A DNA stretch of 64,000 nt from the NCBI RefSeq assembly GCF_047338595.1, contig NZ_JBLFBO010000004.1, positions 62,001-126,000 of the forward strand. Direction: 5' to 3'. Made by a program: the position numbers and the translations under genes. This document shows, in pieces, positions 17,164-25,579 of the stretch. The notes under the pieces were generated by a model. That model made no database searches. It worked only from the letters and a program-made list of their open reading frames with translations, and was not told where the DNA came from. Position 1 is the first letter of the stretch. Each line of letters begins with the position of its first letter. Origin of the DNA: Nitrospira_D sp019636945. GTDB taxonomy: Bacteria; Nitrospirota; Nitrospiria; Nitrospirales; Nitrospiraceae.

Positions 17164-17234
17164 TTACTTCTGCGAATACCACCGATAGCCGTTGTTCTCG
17201 GTGAACGGGGCTTTTGGGGGGCCGCCGGGTTTAT
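17164..17234 (-). repeat. repeat R3: truncated copy of the methyltransferase 3' end
   Basis: About 70 bases matching the last codons of the methyltransferase gene (ACTTCTGCGAATACCACCGA through GCCGCCGGGTTT), starting at the same point as the other copies and truncated inside the PGG codons. It lies in the 16958-17313 gap, which otherwise shows only the next promoter. Confidence 0.85.
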
Positions 17235-17255
17235 TCGCATCGGAGCTGATCAAAG

Positions 17256-17284
17256 TTGCTCAAGGTGGAGGAGTCTTGTACACT
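17256..17284 (+). promoter_or_regulatory. possible promoter of the nucleotidyltransferase pair
   Basis: TTGCTC and TACACT with a 17-base spacer, starting 22 bases after repeat R3. Unlike the two previous cassettes there is a leader of about 22 bases before the ATG at 17314. Confidence 0.4.
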
Positions 17285-17313
17285 CTAGGAATTCCGCGCG
17301 AGGGCATGCCGTA

Positions 17314-17511
17314 ATGCAAAAACATTACGATCAGCACGATGATGCCAAGATTGCAGCCAACTTACGCCGCGCCATCGAGTTGACAGAACTCGGCTTAGCG
17401 CTTCGCTGCTCAGTAGTCCAGCAGCAGAACCCACAAGGCGATGCCATGGTACAAGTGATGCGCGAGATCCGCCGCGCCAAAGAGCAGGCATGGCAGCAGA
17501 ATCATTCTTAG
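17314..17511 (+). CDS. small partner protein upstream of the nucleotidyltransferase
   Basis: 65 residues, helical, no recognised domain (KIAANLRRAIELTELGLALR, later MREIRRAKEQAWQQN). It overlaps the nucleotidyltransferase gene by 22 bases. The position and size suggest an antitoxin or partner of the downstream AbiEii-like protein, but this is inference from context alone. Confidence 0.55.
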   Translation: MQKHYDQHDDAKIAANLRRAIELTELGLALRCSVVQQQNPQGDAMVQVMREIRRAKEQAWQQNHS

Positions 17512-18023
17512 CTCAGTCTCTCTCCACGCTCATCACGGACTTCAATCGACGCGGTATTGAGTATGCGCTGGCCGGAGGCTGGGCGTACAGCGCATTGGTT
17601 GAACCCCGTGCGACGACGGACATCGATATCCTGCTTCTGATGGAGCAACCCTCTCGTGATCAACTCCAGTCGTTGCTCTCCTCTCTTTTCGATTCGACCA
17701 TCGTGCATCCAGCCGCAATGGTCTTTCGCGGGATTTCGATTTGGCGATGTGTAGGTATTCTGAAGAATCAGGAAGTGGTCATCGATGTGCTTTTGGCTGA
17801 TTCTGAATACCTTCGGACAGTGCTGGCACGTCGACGACAGGTTTCCCTGGGCGAAGTATCAGTGCCGATTGTGACGGTAGAGGATTTGATCGTCCTGAAG
17901 ACTCTAGCAGGGCGGCTGCAAGATCAAGCGGATCTTGAGAAAATCAAGCTTCGTCAGGACGACCTTGATGTCGATTGGAGGTATGTCGACGAATGGAAGG
18001 TCAAGTTGGGCCTTGTCATGTAA
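17490..18023 (+). CDS. AbiEii/MNT-type nucleotidyltransferase
   Basis: 177 residues of the DNA polymerase beta-like nucleotidyltransferase superfamily. The GGWAYSALVEPRATTDIDIL stretch (residues about 28-47) carries the GG and DxD catalytic motif, and a third acidic position is likely in the VVIDVLLAD strand. Such proteins act as toxins that transfer nucleotides (AbiEii type) or as MNT antitoxins of HEPN toxins. The ATG lies inside the preceding gene. It ends 4 bases before the methyltransferase stop codon on the other strand. Confidence 0.82.
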   Translation: MAAESFLAQSLSTLITDFNRRGIEYALAGGWAYSALVEPRATTDIDILLLMEQPSRDQLQSLLSSLFDSTIVHPAAMVFRGISIWRCVGILKNQEVVIDVLLADSEYLRTVLARRRQVSLGEVSVPIVTVEDLIVLKTLAGRLQDQADLEKIKLRQDDLDVDWRYVDEWKVKLGLVM

Positions 18024-18027
18024 CTGC

Positions 18028-18152
18028 CTACTTCTGTGAATACCACCGATAGCCTTTGTTCTCGGTGAACTGGGCCTTCGGGGTGCCCCCGGGTTTTTCC
18101 AGTAACAACACTTTGAAGTCTTGGAGGCCGAACCAGGCTGGGTCGGCGAGGT
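18028..18152 (-). repeat. repeat R4: parental copy, intact 3' end of the methyltransferase gene
   Basis: The last 41 codons of the methyltransferase, of which R1, R2 and R3 are copies. The coding strand encodes LADPAWFGLQDFKVLLLEK, then PGGTPKAQFTENKGYRWYSQK up to TAG. Within it ACTGG-N5-CGGGG-TGC-CCCCG-N7-CCAGT could form a nested hairpin, kept in R1 (as ACTGGG/CCCAGT) but lost in R2. Confidence 0.9.
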
Positions 18153-19524
18153 CGTGATAGTGGAGGCCCTGCAGCTTTGGCAGCATGTCACCCAGGGCCT
18201 GTTGCAATTCCTTCTCGCTGTAGGTCCGTACGGCGAAGGGACGGTTGAGCGACTGACAAAATCGCTGGATGGTGTAGGTGGCACCGGTGCAGAGCACTTT
18301 TGTGTCTGGCTTGAGGCCGAGAAACTGTGGGAGTGACAGATAGCGTTCTTGAAACCCCAGCCAGCGGACAGCTTGGCGGAGGTGACTATATTGCACTTCG
18401 TACTCGGTATGCCCCGGGAGCTTCACGGGGGCAGGCCAGCCCTGTTCAATGCCGAATTCGGTGAGAAAGGCTCGCCCACCTGGTTTGAGCACCCGCCACA
18501 ATTCAGCGACAAAGCGAATCGGTCCTACGTTGAAGATCACCGAGTCCGGTGGATTGGCTTCGATGGGCAGGCGAAGCCGTCGGATCCAATCAAGGGCTTC
18601 TTGATGTTGTGTCGTCACTCCCACCCCTGACAGGAGTTCTTGCTTGGTCAGTTGGACTGGTGTCATGTCGGCCATGTTCTCGTTATCGATGACGAGATCG
18701 ACAGAACGATCAGCCAGCGGCAGCTGTTCTGCATTGGCTCTGGTGCCGGTGACGTTCCATCCGCCCGCTTTGGCTCGTGCGACCTGGAGATTGAGAAATG
18801 GCTGTGTGATATCGAGTGAGAGGTAGGTGACCCCCTGTTTCTCAAACGGCAAGAGATCCTTTCCTAGTTCTTGCGCGAGGTACCCGAGGCCGCCACCGAT
18901 CTCCAGCATGACTTTGGGTTTAGGAACGAACCAACCGAGACGCCTGAGTTGTCGCATCAGCAGTCGACCATAAGTCAGACCGTCCAAGGCCTCGCTTGGT
19001 TCCCGGAAGAGATGAGAGACGGTGGTTTCAATCAAATCAAAATGGCCGTCGTCTCTCGAGCTTTCGGTCAGCTCGTGGTGATGGAACTCTTCCAGGTGGT
19101 GCTCGCCTTCAAAGCCGTCTTGCCCTGACCAGCCTTCTCGGACCTGTTGGAGCAGCACATCCCACTTGGCCTTGTGCCGGTGGCCTCCGGGTGGTTCAGT
19201 CCCGTAATAGCAGAGGGAGTAGTTGGGGGTTGCCCACCGTTCTAAGTGCCAGGACCCAGGCTGCCCATCGGGCCCACAGATCCTGGTGCCATATTGCTCA
19301 AGAAGCGTTCCCACGGCGGTATGGCCGTTCATAGCCCTCAGTAGATCTAAGCCGGTGTGGTTCAGCCGGATCAACGGGAGGTCGTCATCGAGTGGGGCCA
19401 ACCACCATTCATCTGGCTGATGTTGGTAGGCAACAAGGTCCGGAATATGCCAGGCCAAGAGGGTCAGCGTGTCTCCGGTCAAGGATAGAGGATTACGGAT
19501 GGCGGCTACAGCCTTCATAATCAT
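18028..19524 (-). CDS. class I SAM methyltransferase with PqqD-like N-terminal region
   Basis: 498 residues. Near residue 206 lies SAM motif I (VMLEIGGGLGYLAQEL), with LADRSVDLVIDNENMADM and LKPGGRAFLTEFG as the following fold elements. Residues about 40-80 (LIRLNHTGLDLLRAMNGHTAVGTLLEQYG, quoted in two parts: LIRLNHTGLDLLRAM and NGHTAVGTLLEQYG) resemble a PqqD-like recognition fold, as in peptide-modifying enzymes. The substrate is unknown. The 3' end of this gene is the source of repeats R1-R3. A second ATG two codons in is equally possible as start. Confidence 0.75.
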   Translation of the reverse strand: MIMKAVAAIRNPLSLTGDTLTLLAWHIPDLVAYQHQPDEWWLAPLDDDLPLIRLNHTGLDLLRAMNGHTAVGTLLEQYGTRICGPDGQPGSWHLERWATPNYSLCYYGTEPPGGHRHKAKWDVLLQQVREGWSGQDGFEGEHHLEEFHHHELTESSRDDGHFDLIETTVSHLFREPSEALDGLTYGRLLMRQLRRLGWFVPKPKVMLEIGGGLGYLAQELGKDLLPFEKQGVTYLSLDITQPFLNLQVARAKAGGWNVTGTRANAEQLPLADRSVDLVIDNENMADMTPVQLTKQELLSGVGVTTQHQEALDWIRRLRLPIEANPPDSVIFNVGPIRFVAELWRVLKPGGRAFLTEFGIEQGWPAPVKLPGHTEYEVQYSHLRQAVRWLGFQERYLSLPQFLGLKPDTKVLCTGATYTIQRFCQSLNRPFAVRTYSEKELQQALGDMLPKLQGLHYHDLADPAWFGLQDFKVLLLEKPGGTPKAQFTENKGYRWYSQK

Positions 19525-19606
19525 GAGCTTTCTGTGTCTGATACTCGGACAATCAGTAAGCTACAGGAGCGGTTGGCACCTCTGCAAGCGGACAGTGGGT
19601 GTTGTC

Positions 19607-19984
19607 CTACAGGTGAGCGGGGGTTGATGAATCATCGGTCACAATCAACTGCCCTCGCATGATGGGATGAATCCCGCAATGATAGGCATAGCGACCGGGG
19701 GGCAGGCCCGGGATTGTGAACTGTCCTCCAGGTGGAACCGTTCCTGAGTTAAAGAGACAGGGGCCCTCGTCCTGTAGACAGCCGTTATGCGTGACTGTGT
19801 GATGTGTCGGTGTCGGATTCTCCCAGCGGATGGGTGTGCCGCTCACCACGGTCGCGGCAGCCGGGACGTAATAGGGTGAGCCATTTTCCATGAGAATTTC
19901 TGTGGCTGGAGAGAAATCGAGGGCCGGTCCTCCCACAGTAGCCCCGATCCCCAGGGCGATGGTCAGGATGTGCAGTCGGTTCAC
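19607..19984 (-). CDS. secreted cupredoxin (plastocyanin-like blue copper protein)
   Basis: 125 residues with a short Sec signal (ILTIALGIGATVGG). Type 1 copper ligands are present: His61 or His62 in PTPTHHTVTH, then Cys103, His106 and Met109 in YHCGIHPIM. A second Cys pair (Cys69, Cys76) in the loop may form a disulfide. It should carry single electrons in the periplasm. It lies downstream of, and in the same direction as, the methyltransferase gene's opposite end (82-base gap), with no clear operon partner. Confidence 0.85.
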   Translation of the reverse strand: MNRLHILTIALGIGATVGGPALDFSPATEILMENGSPYYVPAAATVVSGTPIRWENPTPTHHTVTHNGCLQDEGPCLFNSGTVPPGGQFTIPGLPPGRYAYHCGIHPIMRGQLIVTDDSSTPAHL

Positions 19985-20292
19985 GGGGAAATGCTCCTCA
20001 CTACGTTGTCTCAGTGATGGATAAGAGCCATAATGATGGCCAAGGATTCAGCCGTACTCCCTCTGGGCCCTCATCATAGCATGCCGCCACTGAGGGTTTG
20101 ATGGGGCTTTGTAAGATGCCTGCCAGCGATTATCTTTTCCCGTCGTCTGCAGTACGCGCATTTCTATTGAACCCAAAGTAATGAAAGCCGCAGAGGGTCG
20201 TAGAAATCCTGAGCGAGGTGGTTGCAAGAGCCTGTTCGTTCATGCTAGATGGAGGCCGTTGCGCCGCGCTGAAACGAAGAGGAGGGATCGGA

Positions 20293-20814
20293 ATGGCGAA
20301 CAAAAAGAAGAAAGCCGTCGCGAAAGCGTCGTCAAAGACAAAGAAAGCTGCACCGCTGCCGAAGAAAAAAGCAGCCGCCAAGAAAGTCGTAGCCAAGAAG
20401 GCCGTGGTGAAGAAGGCTGTGAAGAAGCGCGCGGTGGTCAAGGCGTCCAAACCCGCCCCAAAGAAGAAACCGGCGGCCAAGAAGCCAGCCGGTAAATCAG
20501 CGAAGAAAGCGGTTGCCAAATCAGCCAAGAAGACACCCCAGAAGTCCATCCCTTCGAGCGCACCAGCCAAGCCTGTTGCGGATGAAGAGGAGATGACACC
20601 GCGAAAGGCCGTCTCGGTGAAACCGGCCATGCCGATGGAGCCGGAAGAGGCTGATTTGGAAGACGAGGATGTCGTTGATGACGAGTTAGAGATGGAGGAT
20701 GAGCTCGACGAAGATGATGTTCGAGATGAGTTGGATCTCGACACGGATGATGACGGAGATGAGCTCATCGATAAGTCCGAAGAATTGCTGGATGACGATT
20801 ATCGACATAGTTAA
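20293..20814 (+). CDS. histone H1-like Lys/Ala-rich protein with acidic tail
   Basis: 173 residues in two opposite halves. Residues 1-95 are Lys/Ala repeats (KKAVAKASSKTKKAA, AAAKKVVAKKAVVKK) like the DNA-binding tails of eukaryotic H1 and bacterial HctB/AlgP-type proteins. From about residue 125 the chain is almost entirely Asp/Glu (EEADLEDEDVVDDELE). A basic arm that can bind DNA linked to an acidic tail suggests chromatin-like or self-shielding behaviour. The ATG is preceded by GGAGGG. The serine-rich frame on the other strand is only its shadow. The 308 bases before it (19985-20292) show no gene. Confidence 0.8.
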   Translation: MANKKKKAVAKASSKTKKAAPLPKKKAAAKKVVAKKAVVKKAVKKRAVVKASKPAPKKKPAAKKPAGKSAKKAVAKSAKKTPQKSIPSSAPAKPVADEEEMTPRKAVSVKPAMPMEPEEADLEDEDVVDDELEMEDELDEDDVRDELDLDTDDDGDELIDKSEELLDDDYRHS

Positions 20815-21051
20815 TCGTCCGGGGTTTGGTGGTAGTCCGACGACAGATTTTGCTCGCGCCGTTCCATGCGCAGCGCCTATCGGAGGGGCAGGGCTGTCGA
20901 CATCGGTCCCAATCGTGGTGAGTTCTATCGCTGCTGGAATGCGGGTCGTTCCAGCAGCGGGCTTTGGGCGCTTGTTCAATATCTACTCGTTCTTCACCTG
21001 CAAGGTGAGTCTCTCCGACGGTTGTTCCTCTCAGGGTTTGTGTCAGGTCCC

Positions 21052-22140
21052 ATGGTAAGCATCGGAAGGGTTTTAAGCAGGGTGGTTTTCGCGGCCATCG
21101 TTGCGATCAGTGTTGGCTTGTCTGAAGTCGGCGCCGCTTGTGTCGTCGAGGAAGGATCGCTAGAAAAACGGGAGGCTGGCCTCGTCCTCCATCTCTCACC
21201 CACCTGTACGCAGGTTGAACGCGAAGCGCATATCGTGCGTAGTGAAAGAATTGTGGAGACACTCGAGAGAGGGCACCCGGTCGATCTTGTTGGGGTGATT
21301 GTTCAGGGGGATGTCCTGTTTGATCGCCTCGTTCCCCAGTCAGCACCCCGATCATCAATGGCATCCGAGCCTCCGAGTCAGAGCAAGGCTGCCCGCAGCC
21401 AGGAGGAACGACTGGTTCGTGCGGGACTGAGCATACGAGACTCCGTGGTCCAAGGAGCGGTACGCCACCGTTCGGTCACCGGTACCCTGCGGTTTGAAAG
21501 ACCTGTGGACTTGCAGGGAACTCGATTTAAAGCGGGGGTGGATCTCTCCTGGTCGGTGTTCCTGGAAGCGGTGGAGCTGTCTGGGGCTATCTTTGAAAAA
21601 GAGGCACATTTTGTTCAAGGACAATTCGTCGGTCCATTGGCCTGTCGAGAGACCAGGTTCGGTCCGAGTACGAGATTTCACCGGTCGAGGTTTCAAAGTT
21701 CCATGGACTGTACCGGCGCACTCTTCGACGGGACGGCAGAATTTTTGGAAGTTACGAGTGAACAGCCGGTGGAGTTTGAACGGTCGAGGTTCGGCTCGGG
21801 GGTGGGGTTTTCAGGGAGCCGTTTCAAAAGTCGTCTCAGTTTTCGCGACGCGATCTTCAGCCGCGAGACCTTCTTTACCTTTACGGTCTTCGAGGGGGAG
21901 ACGATGTTTACCGGCGCCCAATTTTTAGGGGCTGCAGATTTTTCGAATGCCGAGTTCAAGCGACAAGACGACCTGGCTCGGGCACGCTTCGACCATCCAC
22001 CGCTGCTCGCTCAGGCGACGCGGCTGGAGCCTCCCCAGTCTGACGGCTTTTTTCAGACCAAGAACGGCCAGTATGTTCTCACGTTCGGGTTGCTCGTCAC
22101 GGCAGCTCTGCTCGTGGCTTATGCGATCAAGCTCAAATGA
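21052..22140 (+). CDS. exported pentapeptide-repeat-like protein with C-terminal membrane anchor
   Basis: Signal peptide at the front (VVFAAIVAISVGLSEVGAA) and a C-terminal membrane helix (YVLTFGLLVTAALLVAYAI) followed by Lys-Leu-Lys, so the body sits outside the cytoplasmic membrane, tethered at the end. Residues about 150-320 repeat every five positions with F/L at the centre (GTRFKAGVDLSWSVFLEAVE, AQFLGAADFSNAEF), the signature of a right-handed quadrilateral beta-helix. Function unknown; partners are not evident. Start at 21052 chosen because it directly precedes the signal peptide. Confidence 0.75.
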   Translation: MVSIGRVLSRVVFAAIVAISVGLSEVGAACVVEEGSLEKREAGLVLHLSPTCTQVEREAHIVRSERIVETLERGHPVDLVGVIVQGDVLFDRLVPQSAPRSSMASEPPSQSKAARSQEERLVRAGLSIRDSVVQGAVRHRSVTGTLRFERPVDLQGTRFKAGVDLSWSVFLEAVELSGAIFEKEAHFVQGQFVGPLACRETRFGPSTRFHRSRFQSSMDCTGALFDGTAEFLEVTSEQPVEFERSRFGSGVGFSGSRFKSRLSFRDAIFSRETFFTFTVFEGETMFTGAQFLGAADFSNAEFKRQDDLARARFDHPPLLAQATRLEPPQSDGFFQTKNGQYVLTFGLLVTAALLVAYAIKLK

Positions 22141-22210
22141 GCACTCTTGTTTATCCCCAATATATAGAATCAGACTTGCTCGCCTCCCCATAAGTTGATA
22201 TAAACAGGCC

Positions 22211-23020
22211 GTGGAATCCCAAGCCGACGGGTTTGAGCAAATAGAGCTGCCGTATAAGGTCCGTATCGAAAACTTCGAAGGACCGTTGGACCTCCTCCTG
22301 CATCTCATCAAGAAAAACGAGATCAATATCTACGATATTCCGGTCGCCATGATTACCCAGCAGTACATCGAGTACCTGGAGGCGATGGAGGAACTCAATC
22401 TCAATGTCGCGGGAGATTTTTTGGTGATGGCGGCGACGCTGTTGCAAATCAAGTCCAAGATGTTGTTGCCGGCCGACGAGGCAATCGACGACGAAGAGGA
22501 AGGGCCGGACCCACGGGAAGAATTGGTCCGTCGGTTGCTTGAATACAAAGCGTATAAGGAGGCGGCGCGCCAGCTCGATGATCAAGAAAAGATGTGGCGT
22601 GAGATCTTTTGGCGTGAGGATGCATTGCCCGTCGAAACAGTCGCCGAGGAGGATCTTCCTCTCGAAAACGTGTCATTGTTCGATTTGGTTGATGCGCTCA
22701 AGGAAGTGCTTGAACGCAATCCGGACAGCCGGCTTATCGAGATCGTCCCAGACAATCTCACGGTTCGGGAACGGATGAATCTAATTCTGGAAACGTTGGA
22801 GGGGAAAGACTCGGTCTCATTTGGGGCGTTGTTCGAAGGATCGGTCCATCGAATCGTGGTGGTTGTGACGTTTTTGGCCTTGTTGGAATTGATGCGGTTG
22901 CGAGTCGCCCGTGTGTTCCAGGCCGAAACCTTCGGACCGATTCTGGTCTCGCGGATGTTCTCGCTGGTGCCTGATCCGGCAGAGCTGGATGATGTTGATG
23001 CGGAATGGAGGAGCGCATGA
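22211..23020 (+). CDS. scpA: segregation and condensation protein ScpA
   Basis: The kleisin subunit of the SMC-ScpAB chromosome condensin. The N-terminal block FEGPLDLLLHLIKKNEINIYDIP is diagnostic (given here in pieces: FEGPLDLLLHLI and KKNEINIYDIP), as is the TLLQIKSKMLLP helix; the C-terminal winged helix ends at MFSLVPD. Start is GTG at 22211. Its last bases overlap scpB (ATGA), giving a coupled scpAB pair. 269 residues is typical. Confidence 0.95.
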   Translation: MESQADGFEQIELPYKVRIENFEGPLDLLLHLIKKNEINIYDIPVAMITQQYIEYLEAMEELNLNVAGDFLVMAATLLQIKSKMLLPADEAIDDEEEGPDPREELVRRLLEYKAYKEAARQLDDQEKMWREIFWREDALPVETVAEEDLPLENVSLFDLVDALKEVLERNPDSRLIEIVPDNLTVRERMNLILETLEGKDSVSFGALFEGSVHRIVVVVTFLALLELMRLRVARVFQAETFGPILVSRMFSLVPDPAELDDVDAEWRSA

Positions 23021-23850
23021 CGCCACTGACGGCGGATGTGGTTGATGAGGTGGATGTGCCCGAAACCGAGGCCGTGAATACGGCGAATACGGAAGATCCG
23101 GAGAACCTGGACGAGGTCAATGGAGTTCCGCCTTCGGAAGGCCTCAGCGAGGATCGGCCCCACAGCATGGCCGAGCTCCAAGCCATCCTGGAGGCGTTGC
23201 TTTTTGTTTCGGCCGAACCGTTGCCCGTGACTCGCCTTGTCGCCGCAATGGGTACGGTCTCGAAGGGCGAAGTCGAAGAGGCGTTGCATCATCTCAGCCG
23301 AACGCTCGATCAGGAAGGGCGTGGGGTGCGATTAGTAGCGGTCGCCGGTGGTTATCGCCTGGTGACCAAACAAGATTATGCCGCTTGGGTGAAACGATTG
23401 GACAAGGCGAAGACGGCGGCAAAACTGTCTCGATCGGCCTTGGAATCCTTGGCCATCATCGCGTACAAGCAGCCGCTGGTGCGGGGGGAGATTGAAGAGA
23501 TCCGAGGCGTGGAAACTTCCGGGGTTTTGCGCACGTTGTTGGAGCGCAAGCTGGTGCGGATCGTCGGGCGCAAAGAAGTCCCGGGTCGGCCGATCATGTA
23601 TGGGACGACCAAATTTTTTCTGGAACACTTTGGGTTGAGCGATCTTTCGCAGTTGCCGCCCCTCCGTGAGTTCAAAGAGCTTGGGGAGGCTGAACAGGCA
23701 CTCTTGCCGATGGATGGCAGCGAGATTCTGTCTGCAGTTGGAGAGGTTGAGGTGGTCGACGCAGAGGCAGAATCATCCGTAAATGGTGAACTTCAGACGG
23801 CTGTTCCTCTCGAAGAGGTATTGGACCCTTTCCCAACTTCTCCATCCTGA
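23017..23850 (+). CDS. scpB: segregation and condensation protein ScpB
   Basis: Dimeric winged-helix partner of ScpA in the SMC condensin. Characteristic segments are LQAILEALLFVSAEPLPV, GYRLVTKQDYA, and SRSALESLAIIAYKQPLVRG ending in the GRKEVPGRPIMYGTT motif. A GGAGGAG site within the end of scpA lies 5 bases before the ATG at 23017 and decides the start over an ATG four codons upstream. The N-terminal 40 residues are an acidic extension rich in Asp, Glu, Val and Asn. Confidence 0.95.
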   Translation: MTPLTADVVDEVDVPETEAVNTANTEDPENLDEVNGVPPSEGLSEDRPHSMAELQAILEALLFVSAEPLPVTRLVAAMGTVSKGEVEEALHHLSRTLDQEGRGVRLVAVAGGYRLVTKQDYAAWVKRLDKAKTAAKLSRSALESLAIIAYKQPLVRGEIEEIRGVETSGVLRTLLERKLVRIVGRKEVPGRPIMYGTTKFFLEHFGLSDLSQLPPLREFKELGEAEQALLPMDGSEILSAVGEVEVVDAEAESSVNGELQTAVPLEEVLDPFPTSPS

Positions 23851-23945
23851 AGCCGCATCCATCCTAGGTCTTGGCAACTTGGCGCTTTTCTGGCTACGGT
23901 CTGCGAGTCAGGGCCAGTCCATCCATCTCAGAGTGTCACCGTTGG

Positions 23946-24863
23946 CTACGGAGTGGGTTTTTTCTTGAGTGGGGGATTCTTCAGACGCTGCAGTTCAGCT
24001 TCCTGCTCGTCAACTTTCTTTCGCAACGCCTTCATTTCTTCTTTAAACGCCTGCAACTCAGTGTCCTGCTTCACGACCGGAGGAGCTGGAGGGGGCGGAG
24101 GCGGTGCCGTCACAATCGGGGCCGGTTGCGGAGCTGGAACGGGCGGTGGAGGCGGCGTGAGCAGCCTCGCCAGGAGTTGATAATCAATGGCCAGTGACCG
24201 ATCTTCTGATTTCCCAATCCAACTCGACCGATCGTAGACGTCGGAGCGAACCGCTCCTTCCGGCAAGAACGTCACCTCTCGGTCTCGGAGCCCATCGGTG
24301 TCCGGGAGCGGGCGTGGCTCCTTTTGGCTTGCAGTGGGTCGTTTCCCAGGGTAGTGACGGTATTGGGTCAAGATGACATGCAAGGACAGGCCGTCCGCGA
24401 ACAGGTAGCCCGCAGTCGTCTCTCGTTGTGGAGCGGTCTTCGCAGATGACGCGAGGTACGGTGTGGAATAGATGCGGAACCCGACGCGCTGCGTGGCAGT
24501 GGCTTGAGCCAGGGCAGCGGTTATATGCGGAGTCAGGAACGCAATCTCATCCTCGGAGAAAGTCCGAATATCGTTCAAGTTTGTCGATTTTGCGGCTTTG
24601 CCTAGGAGTAACAGAAGTCCGGATTTTTCTTTGGTGTGGATCCCTCGTAAGACATCTCCAATAGTCGTTTCTGACAGCTTGATGGGATGTGAAGCCTGGA
24701 AGGAGCTGTCTGAAACAGACTCAAGGAAGACCGATCCAATGGAAGTTTCCTGAATCGAGGTGGTTGGGCGTGAGCCAGCGCACCCGGCTATCAAGAGGGG
24801 TATGCAGCCCAGTAAGAGTACACGCAGTCTCCAGGTAAACGATCGAGGTGGTGTGTGAGTCAT
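23946..24863 (-). CDS. outer-membrane-type lipoprotein with proline-rich linker and coiled-coil tail
   Basis: The signal ends in a lipobox (LLIAGCAG), so the mature protein is lipid-anchored. The body (about residues 40-230) is soluble with no family I recognise. It is followed by a long Pro/Ala linker and a C-terminal heptad segment (DTELQAFKEEMKALRKKVDE). The linker and coiled coil could span the periplasm or bind peptidoglycan-associated partners. The ATG at 24863 is chosen because the signal begins directly after it; the frame opens 60 codons earlier but those codons look non-coding. Confidence 0.7.
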   Translation of the reverse strand: MTHTPPRSFTWRLRVLLLGCIPLLIAGCAGSRPTTSIQETSIGSVFLESVSDSSFQASHPIKLSETTIGDVLRGIHTKEKSGLLLLLGKAAKSTNLNDIRTFSEDEIAFLTPHITAALAQATATQRVGFRIYSTPYLASSAKTAPQRETTAGYLFADGLSLHVILTQYRHYPGKRPTASQKEPRPLPDTDGLRDREVTFLPEGAVRSDVYDRSSWIGKSEDRSLAIDYQLLARLLTPPPPPVPAPQPAPIVTAPPPPPPAPPVVKQDTELQAFKEEMKALRKKVDEQEAELQRLKNPPLKKKPTP

Positions 24864-25579
24864 CGTGTGGTGTGTCCGCGTGTGAAAGCCGGTGCGCAGT
24901 GTAGCAGGAAGAGTCGGTAAAAACAAAAATCCCATGTCACTCCTGATTTGTAAGATAACGGTTCTTCGTGCGCAGCGCATGGATACTGCGCTCCATGACG
25001 AGATGTCGATCGCGCCGGTCCCACGCGGATCGCTAACAATCAACTGATGAGGGACTCATATGTCGATAGCGTCTTCACTGCACTTACAGGGATGATCGTG
25101 GGAAGGCGTGCGAAATAGCTGCATTGGCGAGAGCGGTTTCCTGGACTGGGTTTGCACGGAATGACCTCCGTACCACGACAGGCAAGAACCCTTGACTCGG
25201 CAAGAGTGCACTGTATACAATCCGGCATACAAATAGCAGGTTAGGTCTTTATGAGCGTCAGTGTGTCGGAGACCAAATCAGTTTTAAGTAAATCCACTTG
25301 TCAATGGCGTGTGACGCGGGCTATAAGGCGGCCCTCAAAATTTCTTACCTGCATATCACCTGAAGTTCCGTCAGCGTTCAGACTCTGTTGCGAAAGGAGG
25401 GAATGCGTCTGAGCATGGGCCAAGTCGGTCGGTCTGGTCTTGGGCGGAAATTGTGTTAAGAAAGGCTTAAGGACGAACCACTGACACCTGTGCGTCGGAC
25501 TAGTCTGGACAGGATTAGAGCAGAACAGCATCGACCGGCAGTAGGCACCTCACCGCATTCGGAGAAGGAGAGACGCACT
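24864..25579. other. 716-base gap before urtA
   Basis: No convincing gene. A 53-codon frame from 25251 (MSVSVSETKSVLSKS) is too short and unlike anything I know. The useful signals are the promoter and palindrome at 25192-25221 and a GGAGAAGGAGAG ribosome binding site before urtA. A long untranslated leader (about 350 bases) is implied if that promoter drives urtA. Confidence 0.5.
25192..25221 (+). promoter_or_regulatory. sigma70 promoter with palindromic operator overlapping the -10
   Basis: TTGACT and TATACA are separated by 16 bases. The -10 lies inside TGTATACAAT, whose core GTATAC is palindromic, and a half-related CATACAAA follows 6 bases later. The same ten bases occur, inverted, at 31676-31685 on the other side of the urt genes. 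GntR-family repressors commonly bind such TGTATACA cores; which regulator acts here is not shown. Confidence 0.5.

Noticed and set aside
15361..18152. Repeats R1-R4 as integron attC sites.
   Set aside because: I checked for the paired RYYYAAC and GTTRRRY boxes at the ends and found none; the internal hairpin comes mainly from the Pro-Gly-Gly codons and is not kept in R2.
20130..20768. Serine-rich 212-residue frame on the minus strand.
   Set aside because: It is the reverse-strand shadow of the Lys/Ala and Asp/Glu codons of the histone-like gene; the low-complexity run of Ser follows directly from GAA/GAT-rich codons opposite.
25251..25412. 53-codon frame after the urt promoter as a leader peptide.
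   Set aside because: No attenuator-like run of one amino-acid codon and no family resemblance; codon choice looks random.
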